NCBI RefSeq assembly: GCF_030128875.1
Contig: NZ_CP124620.1
Span: forward strand, 4,014,501 to 4,078,500
Origin: Stenotrophomonas sp. BIO128-Bstrain
GTDB lineage: Bacteria; Pseudomonadota; Gammaproteobacteria; Xanthomonadales; Xanthomonadaceae
Direction of reading: 5' to 3'
Length of the DNA: 64,000 bases
Shown: positions 34,152-43,410 of the stretch, piece after piece
Layout of the letters: each line of letters starts with the position of its first letter
Position numbering within the stretch: the first letter of the stretch is position 1
Position numbers and translations under genes: made by a program
Notes under the pieces: model-generated
What the model was told of the DNA's origin: nothing
Database searches by the model: none
What the model saw: only the letters and a program-made list of their open reading frames with translations

Positions 34152-35392
34152 TGGCCCGCCCCGATCGTCGCGTGGTGGTCACCGGCGCGGCTGCCATCAG
34201 CCCGCTCGGGCAGGACTGGGCGAGCATCCGTGCGCGCCTGCAGGCCAGGACCAATGCGGTGCGCTACATCCCCGAGTGGGAGGTCTTCGATGGCCTCAAC
34301 ACGCGGCTGGCCGCACCGGCGGAAGATTTCGAACTGCCCGCCAACTACAACCGCAAGACCACCCGCAGCATGGGCAAGGTCGCGGTGATGTCGGTGCGCG
34401 CCACCGAGCTGGCGCTGGAGGCGGCCGGCCTGCTCGGCCATCCGGTGCTGCGCAGTGGCATGGCCGGCGTGGCCTATGGCTCGTCCTCGGGCAGCCACGA
34501 GGCTACCGCCGAGTTCGGCCGGATGCTGCATGAGCACACCACCGAAGGCATCAGCGCCACCACCTACCTGAAGATGATGAGCCACACGTCGCCGGTGAAC
34601 ATCGGCGTGTTCTTCGGCCTGTCCGGGCGGGTCTACACCACCTCCAGCGCCTGCACCTCGGGCAGCCAGGGCGTGGGCTCGGGCTATGAAGCGATCCGCA
34701 GCGGCAAGCAGACCGTGATGGTCACCGGCGGTGCCGAGCAGCTCGACGCCACCGCCGCCGCCGTGTTCGACACCCTGTTCGCCACCAGCGTGCGCAACGA
34801 TGCGCCGCAGACCACGCCCAGTCCGTTCGATGCCCACCGCGACGGCCTGGTGCTGGGCGAGGGCGCCTGCACGCTGATCCTGGAAGAGCTGGAGCATGCC
34901 CAGGCCCGCGGCGCCGCGATCCTGGCCGAAGTGGTCGGCTACGGCACCAACAGCGACGGCCAGCACGTCACCCAGCCCAGCGCCGGGACCATGGCGCAGG
35001 CCATGCGGCTGGCGCTGGAGGATGCCGACCTGGCTGCCGACCGGATCGGTTACGTCAACGCGCACGGCACCGCCACCGAGCATGGCGACATCGCCGAAAC
35101 CCAGGCCACCCACCAGGTGTTCGGCCCCGGCGTGCCGATCAGCTCGCTCAAGAGTTATGTGGGTCACATGCTCGGTGCCTGCGGCGCGTTCGAGGCCTGG
35201 CTGAGCATCGAGATGATGCGCGAGGGCTGGTTCGCCCCCACCCTGAACCTGCACGAGGTCGATCCCCGCTGCGGCGCGCTGGATTACATCCATGGCGACG
35301 GCCGTGCCCTGCAGACCGACTACGTCATGAGCAACAACTTCGCCTTCGGCGGCATCAACACCTCGTTGATCTTCCGCCGCTGGCAGGATTGA
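34151..35392 (+). CDS. beta-ketoacyl-ACP synthase (ApeR-like)
   Basis: 413 residues, FabF size. Cys168 (SSACTSGS), His305 (NAHGTATEHGD) and His339 (VGHMLGACG) give an intact catalytic triad. The second full ketosynthase of the cluster; in related systems ApeR is a homodimer that may take the first condensation on the aromatic starter or stabilise the others. Last biosynthetic gene of the overlapping chain. Confidence 0.93.
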   Translation: MARPDRRVVVTGAAAISPLGQDWASIRARLQARTNAVRYIPEWEVFDGLNTRLAAPAEDFELPANYNRKTTRSMGKVAVMSVRATELALEAAGLLGHPVLRSGMAGVAYGSSSGSHEATAEFGRMLHEHTTEGISATTYLKMMSHTSPVNIGVFFGLSGRVYTTSSACTSGSQGVGSGYEAIRSGKQTVMVTGGAEQLDATAAAVFDTLFATSVRNDAPQTTPSPFDAHRDGLVLGEGACTLILEELEHAQARGAAILAEVVGYGTNSDGQHVTQPSAGTMAQAMRLALEDADLAADRIGYVNAHGTATEHGDIAETQATHQVFGPGVPISSLKSYVGHMLGACGAFEAWLSIEMMREGWFAPTLNLHEVDPRCGALDYIHGDGRALQTDYVMSNNFAFGGINTSLIFRRWQD

Positions 35393-35468
35393 CCGCAGTT
35401 TCCGGCCCGCGTCGCGGGGCCGGCCGTTCCGTAGACCCCTCGCATCCCCCCAACAAGGAGAAAGTTGA

Positions 35469-35906
35469 ATGCGTCGTTTTGCCCTGATCGCCGCCACCGC
35501 GCTGCTCGCCCTGGCCAGTACCGCCCAAGCCCGCGAAACCCGTGTCGAGCAGTCGCTGCATGAGCTGGTCAATTCCGCTGAAGCCCGCAACGTGGGCATC
35601 GACGGCAGCGTGAAGTTCTATCTGGCCGGTGAAAGGGTCAGCGTAGTGGAACGCCTGGGCGAGGACGTGACCAACAAGAAGACCAACGCCGCCAACAAGA
35701 GCGATGCCGAAGCCTGCCGCTGGGTGGCGCTGTCGGCGCTGCGCGCGCTGCAGGATGGGGCAAAGTCGCGCGGTGCCAATGCCGTGGTCGACATCGTCAG
35801 CTACTACAAGAAGAACGAGTTCAAGAGCACCGCCAACTACGAATGCTACGCGGGCGCGATCCTGGCCGGCGTGGCGCTGAAGGGCACCTACGCCAAGGTG
35901 AAGTGA
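35469..35906 (+). CDS. small exported protein at the end of the pigment operon
   Basis: 145 residues with a good AAGGAG site. Signal peptide about 1-21 (STAQA). The mature protein has only two Cys residues (SDAEACRWV and NYECYAG) that could pair, and GANAVVDIVSYYKKNEF, a pattern I recall from proteins misannotated as excinuclease ATPase subunit; there is no ATPase motif. Function unknown. Same orientation 76 bases after the second ketosynthase, so possibly part of the operon. A GC-rich hairpin follows. Confidence 0.75.
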   Translation: MRRFALIAATALLALASTAQARETRVEQSLHELVNSAEARNVGIDGSVKFYLAGERVSVVERLGEDVTNKKTNAANKSDAEACRWVALSALRALQDGAKSRGANAVVDIVSYYKKNEFKSTANYECYAGAILAGVALKGTYAKVK

Positions 35907-35915
35907 GCCCCCGGG

Positions 35916-35939
35916 CCACCGTCCCTGCCGGGGCGGTGG
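35916..35939 (+). terminator. hairpin after the pigment operon
   Basis: CCACCG (35916-35921) pairs with CGGTGG (35934-35939) and an inner CCC/GGG closes a TGCC loop, 10 bases after the stop codon. No T-run follows, so it is at best a weak or Rho-assisted terminator. The rest of the 261-base gap to ycgL shows no gene. Confidence 0.4.
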
Positions 35940-36167
35940 TCCATGCAGCGGCCAACGCAGGTACCCGCGGCATCGCCGCAGCGACGCATTCATCACAGCG
36001 CCATCGGCAGACTGCAGCGGCGCCCAGCTGAACGACATCACGACGTTGATGAACCTGATGCTGTCGCGTGACGGAAAACCGACAGTAGACAGTGCACGTG
36101 GCTTTCACCTGTGCCGGCTTTCCTCCACAATCATTGTCATTCACTACCCTGGGCAACGCCCTGCGGC

Positions 36168-36434
36168 ATGCAAGCCTACGTCTATAAAAGCCAACGCAAG
36201 CAGGACAGCTTCGTCTATCTCGCCGTTCGTGATGACTTCTCGGTCATCCCTGACGCGGTAAAGGCCTCGCTGGCGCCGTTCCAGTTCGTTCTCGAAGTGG
36301 CCCTGACTCCCGACCGTCGCCTCGCCCAGGTCGATGCCGCACAAGTGCGCCAGAACCTGACCGAGCGTGGATTCCATCTGCAGTTGCCGCCGCCTCCGTT
36401 GGCGCCGGTCAGGTTCCCGCGACGCAATGATTGA
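36168..36434 (+). CDS. ycgL: YcgL domain protein
   Basis: 88 residues. [20 protein letters not shown] and [21 protein letters not shown] are the YcgL family hallmarks, at the normal length for the family. Cytoplasmic, role not established (recalled as linked to RNase D in Pseudomonas and Xanthomonas). Ends 8 bases inside the ankyrin gene, so the two may be translationally coupled. Confidence 0.9.
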   Translation: MQAYVYKSQRKQDSFVYLAVRDDFSVIPDAVKASLAPFQFVLEVALTPDRRLAQVDAAQVRQNLTERGFHLQLPPPPLAPVRFPRRND

Positions 36435-39400
36435 ATCCCAACGCCCCCGCGCCGTCGCATCTGCTGCCGCCCTCGGTGCGCTGCTGGCTCTGGCTGCGGC
36501 CATCGGCGGCTTGCCCGGTGCCGTGTGCGCCGCATTGGCCCAGCCGGCGTTCGCGCTGGCGGTCTCGTGGTGGCGCCGCACCCGCTCGCTGCAGCCGCTG
36601 CCGCAGGTGGTCCGTCAGGATGCGCCTGCGCTGCTGGCGCTGTGGGGGCTGGGCCCGCTGCTGCTGACCCTGCTGGTGGCCTGGCCGCTGAGTGCCCTGC
36701 ACGACAGCGGCAGCCTGGCCGCCGTGCTCGGCGTGAGCGTGGCAGTCAGCGCCGCGCTGCTCGGGGTCTGGCGGACCTGGCCGCTGTGGAATGACGTGGA
36801 ACGCAGCGAAGGCAGCCTGGCCCGTCACTGGCAGACCCTGGCCGGACGCGACCTGACCGCCTGGCGCGGGCTGGCCGTTGCTGCGCTGGTGGTGCTGGTG
36901 TGCGCGCTGGTGGTGCTGCCGGCGTGGCCGGGCCTGGTTTCGGCGGCGCTGCACTGGCCGATCGCCGCTGCAGTGGTACTGCTGTCCCCGCTGGCGCACG
37001 TGCTGCTGCAGGCGATTGCCCCCGCATCGACCCTGAGCGCACCGGTACCGGCAGAGACCCGCGGTGACCGCGATGATCTGTTCGCCGACGCGTACGCCGA
37101 GCCCAAACCGCTGGAATCGATCAGCCTGCACGAACAGCAGCCGGCGCTGTACGACGCGGCGCGCAGCGGCCGGGTCGACCGTGCCCTGCAGTTGCTGCAG
37201 GCCGGCGCCGACCCGCACGGGCTGCCCGATCCGGCCTGGCGCGACCAGCGCAGCCTGGCCGTGCTGGCCGCGGTGCTGCCCGACCTGCGCCTGCTGCGCG
37301 AACTGATCGCGCGCGGCGTGGGCGTCAATGCCCCGCACCGTGGCATGACCCCGCTGCTGGCCGCTACCCGCGACAGTTGGCACGGTCGCCCCGAGGCGGT
37401 GATGACCCTGCTCGCCAATGGCGCCGACCCGCGCGCGGTGGACAGCGAGGGCAACACGCCGCTGCATCACGCGGCGCGCAGTTCCGATCCCGGTGTCGCC
37501 GCGCTGCTGCGCGATGCCGCCGCGGAAGTGGACGCGCTCAATGATGACGGCTGGTCGCCGCTGGCCGTGGCCTGCCAGGTCGGCAACTGGCGGCTGGCCA
37601 AGTTCCTGCTCGAACGCGGGGCCAAGACCGAGCCGGCCGAGGGCACGCCCGTGCTGCTGGCCGCGGCCGGGACTGAAGAAGACGACCCGGCCGGTGTGCA
37701 GCTGCTGCTCAAGCACAAGGCCCGCGCCGATGCGCGCGACCGCCAGCGCCGCAGTGCGCTGCACGAAGCTGCGCTGGCCGGCCATGTCGACATCATCGAC
37801 GTGCTGCTGGCCGCCGGCGCCAACCTGGAAGCACGCGATGCACTGGCGCGCACGCCGTGGTTGGAGGCCGCGCGCGGTGGCCGGGCCGGCGTGGTCGAAC
37901 ACCTGCTGCCGCACCATCCCGACCTCAATGCGGTGGATGGCGAAGGCCGCAACGCCGTGCTGCTGGCCTGCATGGCCGACAACGTCTCGCCGCTGCTGGT
38001 GCGCCGCCTGCGCGACCTGGGCATCGCCGCCGACGTAGCCGATCCGCAGGGCCGACGCGCGGTGGACATCGCCGCCGGTGCCGGGCGCTGGGCCATCGTG
38101 TCGCTGCTGGATCCGTCCTATCCGCTGCCCTCGGCGGTCAGCGATGGGCTGGTGATGTCCGGTGACAGCGATGCGGCTCCTGCGTCGCTGCCGGACCGCC
38201 CGCCGCTGGAACTGCTGCGCGAAGCACTGAGCTTCGGCAACGTCGAGGGCATGGCGGCCCTGGCCCGCCTGTGCGCGCCCGAAGAACTCGGTGCGCTGCT
38301 GCACGATGCCGAACTGGCTCTGGACCCGCAGGCGCTGGACTGGCTGCTGGCACATGGTGCGGCCCCGGAAGTGCTCGATGCCTGCGGAGATACCCCGATG
38401 TTCGCGCTGCTGGCGCGCGGCATCGATGCGGTGCCGGCCCTGCAGGTGCTGCTGCGCCGCGGCCTGTCCCCGGCCGGTCGCGGTGGCCTGGCGCGCCTGC
38501 TGAGCGCCTGCGCCCAGCATGACCACGCCTCGCGTGGCCTGGAGCAACTTGCACTCGAACTGCTGGAACGCGGCGCCGACCCGTTCGCGCCGTCGCCGGC
38601 GGGCGACCCGCCGCTCTCGCTGGCCGTCCGCCTGGGCTGGCTGCGCCTGCAGCAGGCCCTGCTGACGCTGGGCGTGGACCGCGAAGCGCGCGACAGCCAT
38701 GGCATGACCGCCCTGCATCTGGCCACGGCGCTCGCGCGCGAAGGCTCGATCAAACTGCTGGTGCAACAGGGCGCCTCACCCGAAGCCCGCGCCGCCGACG
38801 GCCAGACCCCGCTGGGCGTGGCACTGTCGATCGGCCGCCGCGACCTCGCCGACTGGCTGGACTGGCGGGTGTGGCCGTTGCCGCGCCGCGCGCTGCGCGA
38901 CGGTGACCTGCCGGCCGCTGCGATGGCCGGCGATGCCGATGCCGTGCGTCGCCTGATCGACCTGGGGTTCGGGGTCGATGCCGTCGACGCCCAGGGCTGC
39001 ACTGCGCTGCTGCGCGCCGCTGGTGGCGGTCACCTGGCCGTGGTGGATCTGCTGCTGACCCGCGGTGCCAACCCGCAGCATGCCGCCGCCAGTGGCGCCA
39101 CGCCGCTCTCGGCGGCAGTCAGCATGCGCCAGGTGGATATCGTCTCGGCGCTGCTCGATGCCGGTGCCGAACTCGAATACCGCCTGCCGGGCGGCGTCAC
39201 CGTGCTGATGCTGGCCTCCGCACTGGGCCTGCCGGACATCGTCTCGCGCCTGCTCACCGCCGGTGCCAACGTGCACGCCGGCGATGCCCAGCAACTGGGT
39301 CCGCTGCACTGCGCGGCGCTGTACGGCTTCAGTGCGCGGGACCGTGCGCGTCTGCTCGCCCTGCTCGACACCCTGCTGCTGGCCGGTGCCGAACCGGACC

Positions 39401-39762
39401 AGGCCGCCGCCGGCTCGGTCACGCCGTTGCTGCTGCTGCTCGGCGCACGCGCCGAGCCGGGCACCGCCTGCGACGAGCAGATCGTGCTCGCTGCGGTGGA
39501 GCGTCTGCTGGACGAAGAGGTCTCGCTGGACGTGCGTGATCCGCGTGGCTTCGGTCCGCTGCATCTGGCGGCGCTGCACGGCCTGCCGCTGCTGGTGCAG
39601 CGCCTGCTGCGTGCCGGTGCCGATCCGGATGTACGCGACGCGCTCAACCGCAGCCCGCGCGAGATCGCGGTGATGCGCGGCTTCATCGACGTCGCTGGCG
39701 AATTCGAACCGCTGGTGCCGGGCGTCTCCTCGATGGCCCGGTTCCTGCGCGATAACGGCTGA
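36427..39762 (+). CDS. large membrane-anchored ankyrin-repeat protein
   Basis: 1,111 residues. Four membrane helices near the N-terminus (about 10-40, 70-90, 96-115 and 150-200 as two close segments) precede some 20 or more ankyrin repeats (about 235-1,085), e.g. [19 protein letters not shown] and [20 protein letters not shown]. Repeats are interrupted around residues 590-640 (SDSDAAPAS region) by an acidic linker. Ankyrin stacks bind other proteins; with the membrane anchor this is probably a cytoplasmic docking surface on the inner membrane. Starts inside ycgL. Partner unknown. Confidence 0.9.
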   Translation: MIESQRPRAVASAAALGALLALAAAIGGLPGAVCAALAQPAFALAVSWWRRTRSLQPLPQVVRQDAPALLALWGLGPLLLTLLVAWPLSALHDSGSLAAVLGVSVAVSAALLGVWRTWPLWNDVERSEGSLARHWQTLAGRDLTAWRGLAVAALVVLVCALVVLPAWPGLVSAALHWPIAAAVVLLSPLAHVLLQAIAPASTLSAPVPAETRGDRDDLFADAYAEPKPLESISLHEQQPALYDAARSGRVDRALQLLQAGADPHGLPDPAWRDQRSLAVLAAVLPDLRLLRELIARGVGVNAPHRGMTPLLAATRDSWHGRPEAVMTLLANGADPRAVDSEGNTPLHHAARSSDPGVAALLRDAAAEVDALNDDGWSPLAVACQVGNWRLAKFLLERGAKTEPAEGTPVLLAAAGTEEDDPAGVQLLLKHKARADARDRQRRSALHEAALAGHVDIIDVLLAAGANLEARDALARTPWLEAARGGRAGVVEHLLPHHPDLNAVDGEGRNAVLLACMADNVSPLLVRRLRDLGIAADVADPQGRRAVDIAAGAGRWAIVSLLDPSYPLPSAVSDGLVMSGDSDAAPASLPDRPPLELLREALSFGNVEGMAALARLCAPEELGALLHDAELALDPQALDWLLAHGAAPEVLDACGDTPMFALLARGIDAVPALQVLLRRGLSPAGRGGLARLLSACAQHDHASRGLEQLALELLERGADPFAPSPAGDPPLSLAVRLGWLRLQQALLTLGVDREARDSHGMTALHLATALAREGSIKLLVQQGASPEARAADGQTPLGVALSIGRRDLADWLDWRVWPLPRRALRDGDLPAAAMAGDADAVRRLIDLGFGVDAVDAQGCTALLRAAGGGHLAVVDLLLTRGANPQHAAASGATPLSAAVSMRQVDIVSALLDAGAELEYRLPGGVTVLMLASALGLPDIVSRLLTAGANVHAGDAQQLGPLHCAALYGFSARDRARLLALLDTLLLAGAEPDQAAAGSVTPLLLLLGARAEPGTACDEQIVLAAVERLLDEEVSLDVRDPRGFGPLHLAALHGLPLLVQRLLRAGADPDVRDALNRSPREIAVMRGFIDVAGEFEPLVPGVSSMARFLRDNG

Positions 39763-39773
39763 CTCCGCGGTGG

Positions 39774-39796
39774 GTAGTGCCGGCCGCTGGCCGGCA
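39774..39796. repeat. single GTAG-type REP
   Basis: GTAGTGCCGGCC / GGCCGGCA hairpin 12 bases after the ankyrin gene stop, between it and the convergent antiporter gene. A second small hairpin (ATGCAC/GTGCAT around 39808-39824) follows. Confidence 0.8.
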
Positions 39797-39836
39797 GCGG
39801 ATCAATGATGCACGCGACGGTGCATCCGCAGGTTCA

Positions 39837-41642
39837 TCAATGCTGCGGACGGTCGTCCGCGCCCTTCCCATCACTCTCCGCATCCGCCTCGAACAGATGC
39901 ATCAGGTCCGCACGCGCATCGCGCGAGGTCTGGATCACCGCCGCTTCGTCGTCGTAGACCAGGTACTGATCGCGCAGGAGTTTTTCGTCGTGCTCGCGGA
40001 AGCGCTGCACATGGCTGCGTGCGGTCTCCACCGACATGCCCAGCGCGATCAGCATCCGTTCGCTCAGTTCCAGGCTGGTGCCAAACACCTCGCGGAACGG
40101 CTCGGCGGACATGTCCATCAGCCGCCACGCATGCTGGCGGTTGCGTGCGCGCACCAGCACCACCGCATCCGGATACATGCGCCGGATCAGCCGCGTGGCC
40201 CGCATGTTGGCGTCCGGATCATCCAGCGTGACCACGTACACGCGGATGTGTTCGCCACCTGCGGCGCGCAGCATCTCCGGTCGGGTCGGGTCGCCGTAAT
40301 AGAGTTTGTTGCCGAACCGGCGCAGGTCCGAGACCGTGTCCGGGTTCGACTCCAGCGCCACGAAGGGAATCTTCTGCGCGGTCAGCAGGCGCGCCACCAC
40401 CTGGCCGAAGCGGCCCATGCCGGCGATCATCACCTGCGGCTGTACATCGTCGATGTCGACCTTGTCAGCGGGCTGGACGGGGGCCTTGGGTCCCTCGTCG
40501 CGACCCAGCAGGCGGATCAGGACGATCATCAGCAGCGGTGTGATCGCCATCGACAGACCCACGATCGCCACCAGCCGATCATGGTTGGCGCTGCCCAGCA
40601 GATGCGCGCGCTGCGCCTCGTTGAACACCACGAAGGCGAACTCGCCGCCCAGCCACAGCACGCTGCCCAGCAGTACCGCATGGCGGGTACGCAGCTTGGC
40701 CAGCTTGCCGATCCCGAACAGGAGGCCGAACTTCACCACCAGCAGGATCGCCACGCCGGCGGCGATCATCATCGGCTCGGCGATGATGCGGTCCAGGTCG
40801 ATGCCCATGCCCACTGCGATGAAGAACAGGCCGAGCAGCAGGCCCTTGAACGGCTCGATCTGCGATTCCAGTTCGTGCCGGAATTCCGAATCGGACAACA
40901 GCACGCCGGCCAGGAACGCGCCGAGGCTGGGGCTCAGGCCGGCCTCCTGCATGAACCACGCGGTGCCCAGCACCACCAGCAGCGCAGTGGCGGTGAATAC
41001 TTCGGGGCTGCGTGTACGCGCGATGATGTTGAACAACCGGCGCAGCACCGGCCGGCCGCACAGGATCACCACCGCCAGCGCGCCGATCGCGATCGCCACG
41101 TCGTTCCACTGCAGGGTGTCGTTGCGCGCACCGCCCAGCAGCGGAATCGCGGCCAGCAATGGGATCGCGATCAGGTCCTGGAACAGCAGGATCGCAAACC
41201 CGAGCCGCCCGTAATCGCTGTTGATCGCCTTGTGCTCGGACAGCAGCTGCAGACCGACCGCCGTGGAGGACAGCGCCAGCGCGATGCCGACGATCAACGC
41301 ACTCTTCCACTGGAAATGATCGAGCATCAGCAGGCTGCCGAGCACGAGGGCGCTGAGCGCCACCTGCAGCGCGCCGGCCCCGAACACCGAGCGGCGCATC
41401 ACCTTCAGGCGGGCGGGGGACAACTCCAGCCCGATCACGAACAGCAGCATCACCACGCCGATCTCGGCGGCGCTGAGGATGCGGTCGGCGTCCTGCACGA
41501 AGCCCAGCCCATCGGGGCCGAGCACCACGCCGGCGGCGAGGTAGCCGAGCACCGCGCCCAGGCCGAGCTTCTTGAACACCGGCACCGCGATCACCGCGGC
41601 CAGCAGCAGCACCAGGGCCAGCTCGAGCGCGCCGCTATGCAT
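39837..41642 (-). CDS. KefB/KefC-type monovalent cation:proton antiporter (CPA2)
   Basis: 601 residues. Membrane domain of about 12-13 helices (1-385) with LFQDLIAIPLL and ALSSTAVGLQLLSE characteristic of Kef proteins, then a cytoplasmic RCK/TrkA-N domain (about 405-520: VMIAGMGRFGQVVARLLTAQ, NAD-binding GxGxxG) and an acidic tail. Exports K+ in exchange for H+, likely during electrophile or pH stress. No kefF/kefG partner gene is adjacent. Convergent with the ankyrin gene, divergent from mgtE. Confidence 0.92.
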   Translation of the reverse strand: MHSGALELALVLLLAAVIAVPVFKKLGLGAVLGYLAAGVVLGPDGLGFVQDADRILSAAEIGVVMLLFVIGLELSPARLKVMRRSVFGAGALQVALSALVLGSLLMLDHFQWKSALIVGIALALSSTAVGLQLLSEHKAINSDYGRLGFAILLFQDLIAIPLLAAIPLLGGARNDTLQWNDVAIAIGALAVVILCGRPVLRRLFNIIARTRSPEVFTATALLVVLGTAWFMQEAGLSPSLGAFLAGVLLSDSEFRHELESQIEPFKGLLLGLFFIAVGMGIDLDRIIAEPMMIAAGVAILLVVKFGLLFGIGKLAKLRTRHAVLLGSVLWLGGEFAFVVFNEAQRAHLLGSANHDRLVAIVGLSMAITPLLMIVLIRLLGRDEGPKAPVQPADKVDIDDVQPQVMIAGMGRFGQVVARLLTAQKIPFVALESNPDTVSDLRRFGNKLYYGDPTRPEMLRAAGGEHIRVYVVTLDDPDANMRATRLIRRMYPDAVVLVRARNRQHAWRLMDMSAEPFREVFGTSLELSERMLIALGMSVETARSHVQRFREHDEKLLRDQYLVYDDEAAVIQTSRDARADLMHLFEADAESDGKGADDRPQH

Positions 41643-41788
41643 GGGAGAACCTGCTCATGGGATCGTGTGCCGTGCGGGTGGAAAGCCTCCCCGGGGCAGC
41701 CGGGGCCCGTGGCCGGGGCCACGCGCCATTATGCGGCCGCGATGCCGGCCGAAGGCCACTGTTACCCGAACGGCGCGCTCCCCAAGGG

Positions 41789-41958
41789 TTGACCTGCGTC
41801 ACACCCGGGTCCAGACTGCCCGCCGCTGCTGGCGTCCGCCGTCGGCAGTAAACCCATCCGGAGTCCCCAACCCATGTCCAGCGACAGTAGAAGTCGACCT
41901 TGCTCGACGCCAGCGATGGCGACCGCCTGACACGGGTCGGTTCGCCAGCGTTGGCGTC
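41789..41958 (+). promoter_or_regulatory. mgtE promoter candidate and structured leader
   Basis: The 345-base gap before mgtE holds TTGACC (41789-41794) and, 17 bases on, CAGACT (41812-41817), a plausible sigma-70 promoter giving a leader of about 160 bases. In that leader GACGCCAGCG (41906-41915) pairs with CGTTGGCGTC (41949-41958) and CGACC (41920-41924) with GGTCG (41935-41939), forming a long hairpin; a competing small hairpin GTCGA/TCGAC shares bases with its 5' side. It does not match an M-box consensus that I can recognise. Regulatory role is inferred. Confidence 0.4.
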
Positions 41959-41987
41959 GCGCAATGCGATCCCCACAGGCGAATACG

Positions 41988-43358
41988 ATGAACCAGAAAG
42001 ACCTGCTGCGCCCGGTGGCCGATGCCGCCTCCTTGAGCGCACCCCTCGATAATTTCAACACCGCCGATGCGGTGGAATTCCTCAACACGCTGAGCCTGTC
42101 GCGCGCCGCCGATACGCTGGCCGCGCTGCCGTTGCCGCGCGCGGTGAAGATGCTCGAGCAGCCCGAGCTCAACCGCGGTGGCGATCTGGTGGCGGCCATG
42201 CCGGTCGCCCGCGCCGCCGCCCTGCTCGGCCTGATGGCCGATGACCGCGCCACCGACATCGTCCACGAGCTGGACGAGGACGAGCGCGCGCGCCTGATCC
42301 CGCTGCTCAGCCCCGAGGCCCGCAAGGCGATCCAGCAGCTGCTCAGCTACCCGGCCCACACCGCCGGCGCCCTGATGACCACCGAGTTCGTCAGCGTGCC
42401 CTCGGACTGGACGGTGGGCCGCACCCTGCAGCACATCCGCGAGGTGGAGCGCACCCGCGAGACCGTCTACGCGATCTACGTGCTGGACCCGCATACCCGT
42501 GCGCTGGTGCAGGTCGTCACCATGCGCCGGTTGATCACCGGGCTGCCCGAGGAGCCCATCCTCGACGTCGCCCAGGTCAATCCGCCGGTGACGGTGGATG
42601 TGCAGCTGGACCAGGAAGAAGTCGCGCAGCTGATCCGCCGCCACGACCTGCTCGCGATCCCGGTGGTGGATGCGCAGCACCATGTGCTGGGCATCGTCAC
42701 GGTGGACGACATCCTCGATGCCCTGATCGAAGAATCCACCGAGGACGTGCACAAGTTCGGCGGCATGGAAGCACTGGAAAAGCCGTACATGCAGATCGGC
42801 TTCTTCGAGATGCTGCGCAAGCGTGCCGGCTGGCTGAGCGTGCTGTTCCTGGGCGAGATGCTGACCGCCAGCGCGATGCAGCACTACGAAGACGAGCTGG
42901 CGCGCGCGGTGGTGCTGACGCTGTTCATTCCGCTGATCATGAGCTCGGGCGGCAACTCCGGCTCGCAGGCGACCTCGCTGCTGATCCGCAGCCTGGCCCT
43001 GCGCGAGCTGCGCCTGCGCGACTGGTGGAAGGTGGCCCTGCGCGAGGTGCCGACCGGCATCACCCTGGGCGCGATCCTGGGCGTGCTGGCGATCATCCGC
43101 ATCGTCTCCTGGCAGCTGCTGGGCCTGCATGACTACGGCGACCATTGGCAGCTGCTGGCACTGACCATCGGCGCGGCCCTGGTCGGTATCGTCACCTTCG
43201 GCTCGCTGTCCGGCTCGATGCTGCCCTTCATCCTCAAGCGCCTGGGCTTCGACCCGGCCAGCGCCTCGGCCCCGTTCGTGGCCACGCTGGTGGACGTCAC
43301 CGGCCTGGTCATCTACTTCAGCATCGCCGCGATGATCCTGCGCGGCACCCTGCTTTAA
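41988..43358 (+). CDS. mgtE: MgtE-type magnesium transporter
   Basis: 456 residues. Cytoplasmic N domain (about 25-125, helical repeats), a pair of CBS domains (about 130-255: MTTEFVSVPSDWTV, DLLAIPVVDAQHHVLGIVTVDDI) that sense Mg2+, and five membrane helices (about 285-456) with PLIMSSGGNSGSQATSLLIR, the pore segment. Homodimeric channel-like Mg2+ importer in the inner membrane. ATG at 41988; no strong ribosome site. Its stop TAA is the first three bases of a 43-bp palindrome. Confidence 0.95.
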   Translation: MNQKDLLRPVADAASLSAPLDNFNTADAVEFLNTLSLSRAADTLAALPLPRAVKMLEQPELNRGGDLVAAMPVARAAALLGLMADDRATDIVHELDEDERARLIPLLSPEARKAIQQLLSYPAHTAGALMTTEFVSVPSDWTVGRTLQHIREVERTRETVYAIYVLDPHTRALVQVVTMRRLITGLPEEPILDVAQVNPPVTVDVQLDQEEVAQLIRRHDLLAIPVVDAQHHVLGIVTVDDILDALIEESTEDVHKFGGMEALEKPYMQIGFFEMLRKRAGWLSVLFLGEMLTASAMQHYEDELARAVVLTLFIPLIMSSGGNSGSQATSLLIRSLALRELRLRDWWKVALREVPTGITLGAILGVLAIIRIVSWQLLGLHDYGDHWQLLALTIGAALVGIVTFGSLSGSMLPFILKRLGFDPASASAPFVATLVDVTGLVIYFSIAAMILRGTLL

Positions 43359-43398
43359 CAGGGACGGGGGTGGTTAATAACCACCCCCGTCCCTGTTA
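43356..43398. terminator. 43-bp perfect palindrome after mgtE
   Basis: Arms 43356-43376 and 43378-43398 are exact reverse complements around a central A (core GGGGGTGGTTA). It includes the mgtE stop codon and ends 12 bases before the next start codon. It would form a very strong hairpin in RNA from either strand; without a T-run its terminator role is uncertain, and I recall similar palindromes repeated in xanthomonads. Confidence 0.75.
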
Positions 43399-43410
43399 CT
43401 GTCTGGTCGC

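Noticed and set aside
41789..41987. M-box magnesium riboswitch before mgtE
   Set aside because: Structured leader present, but I cannot match the M-box consensus, so no riboswitch is claimed.
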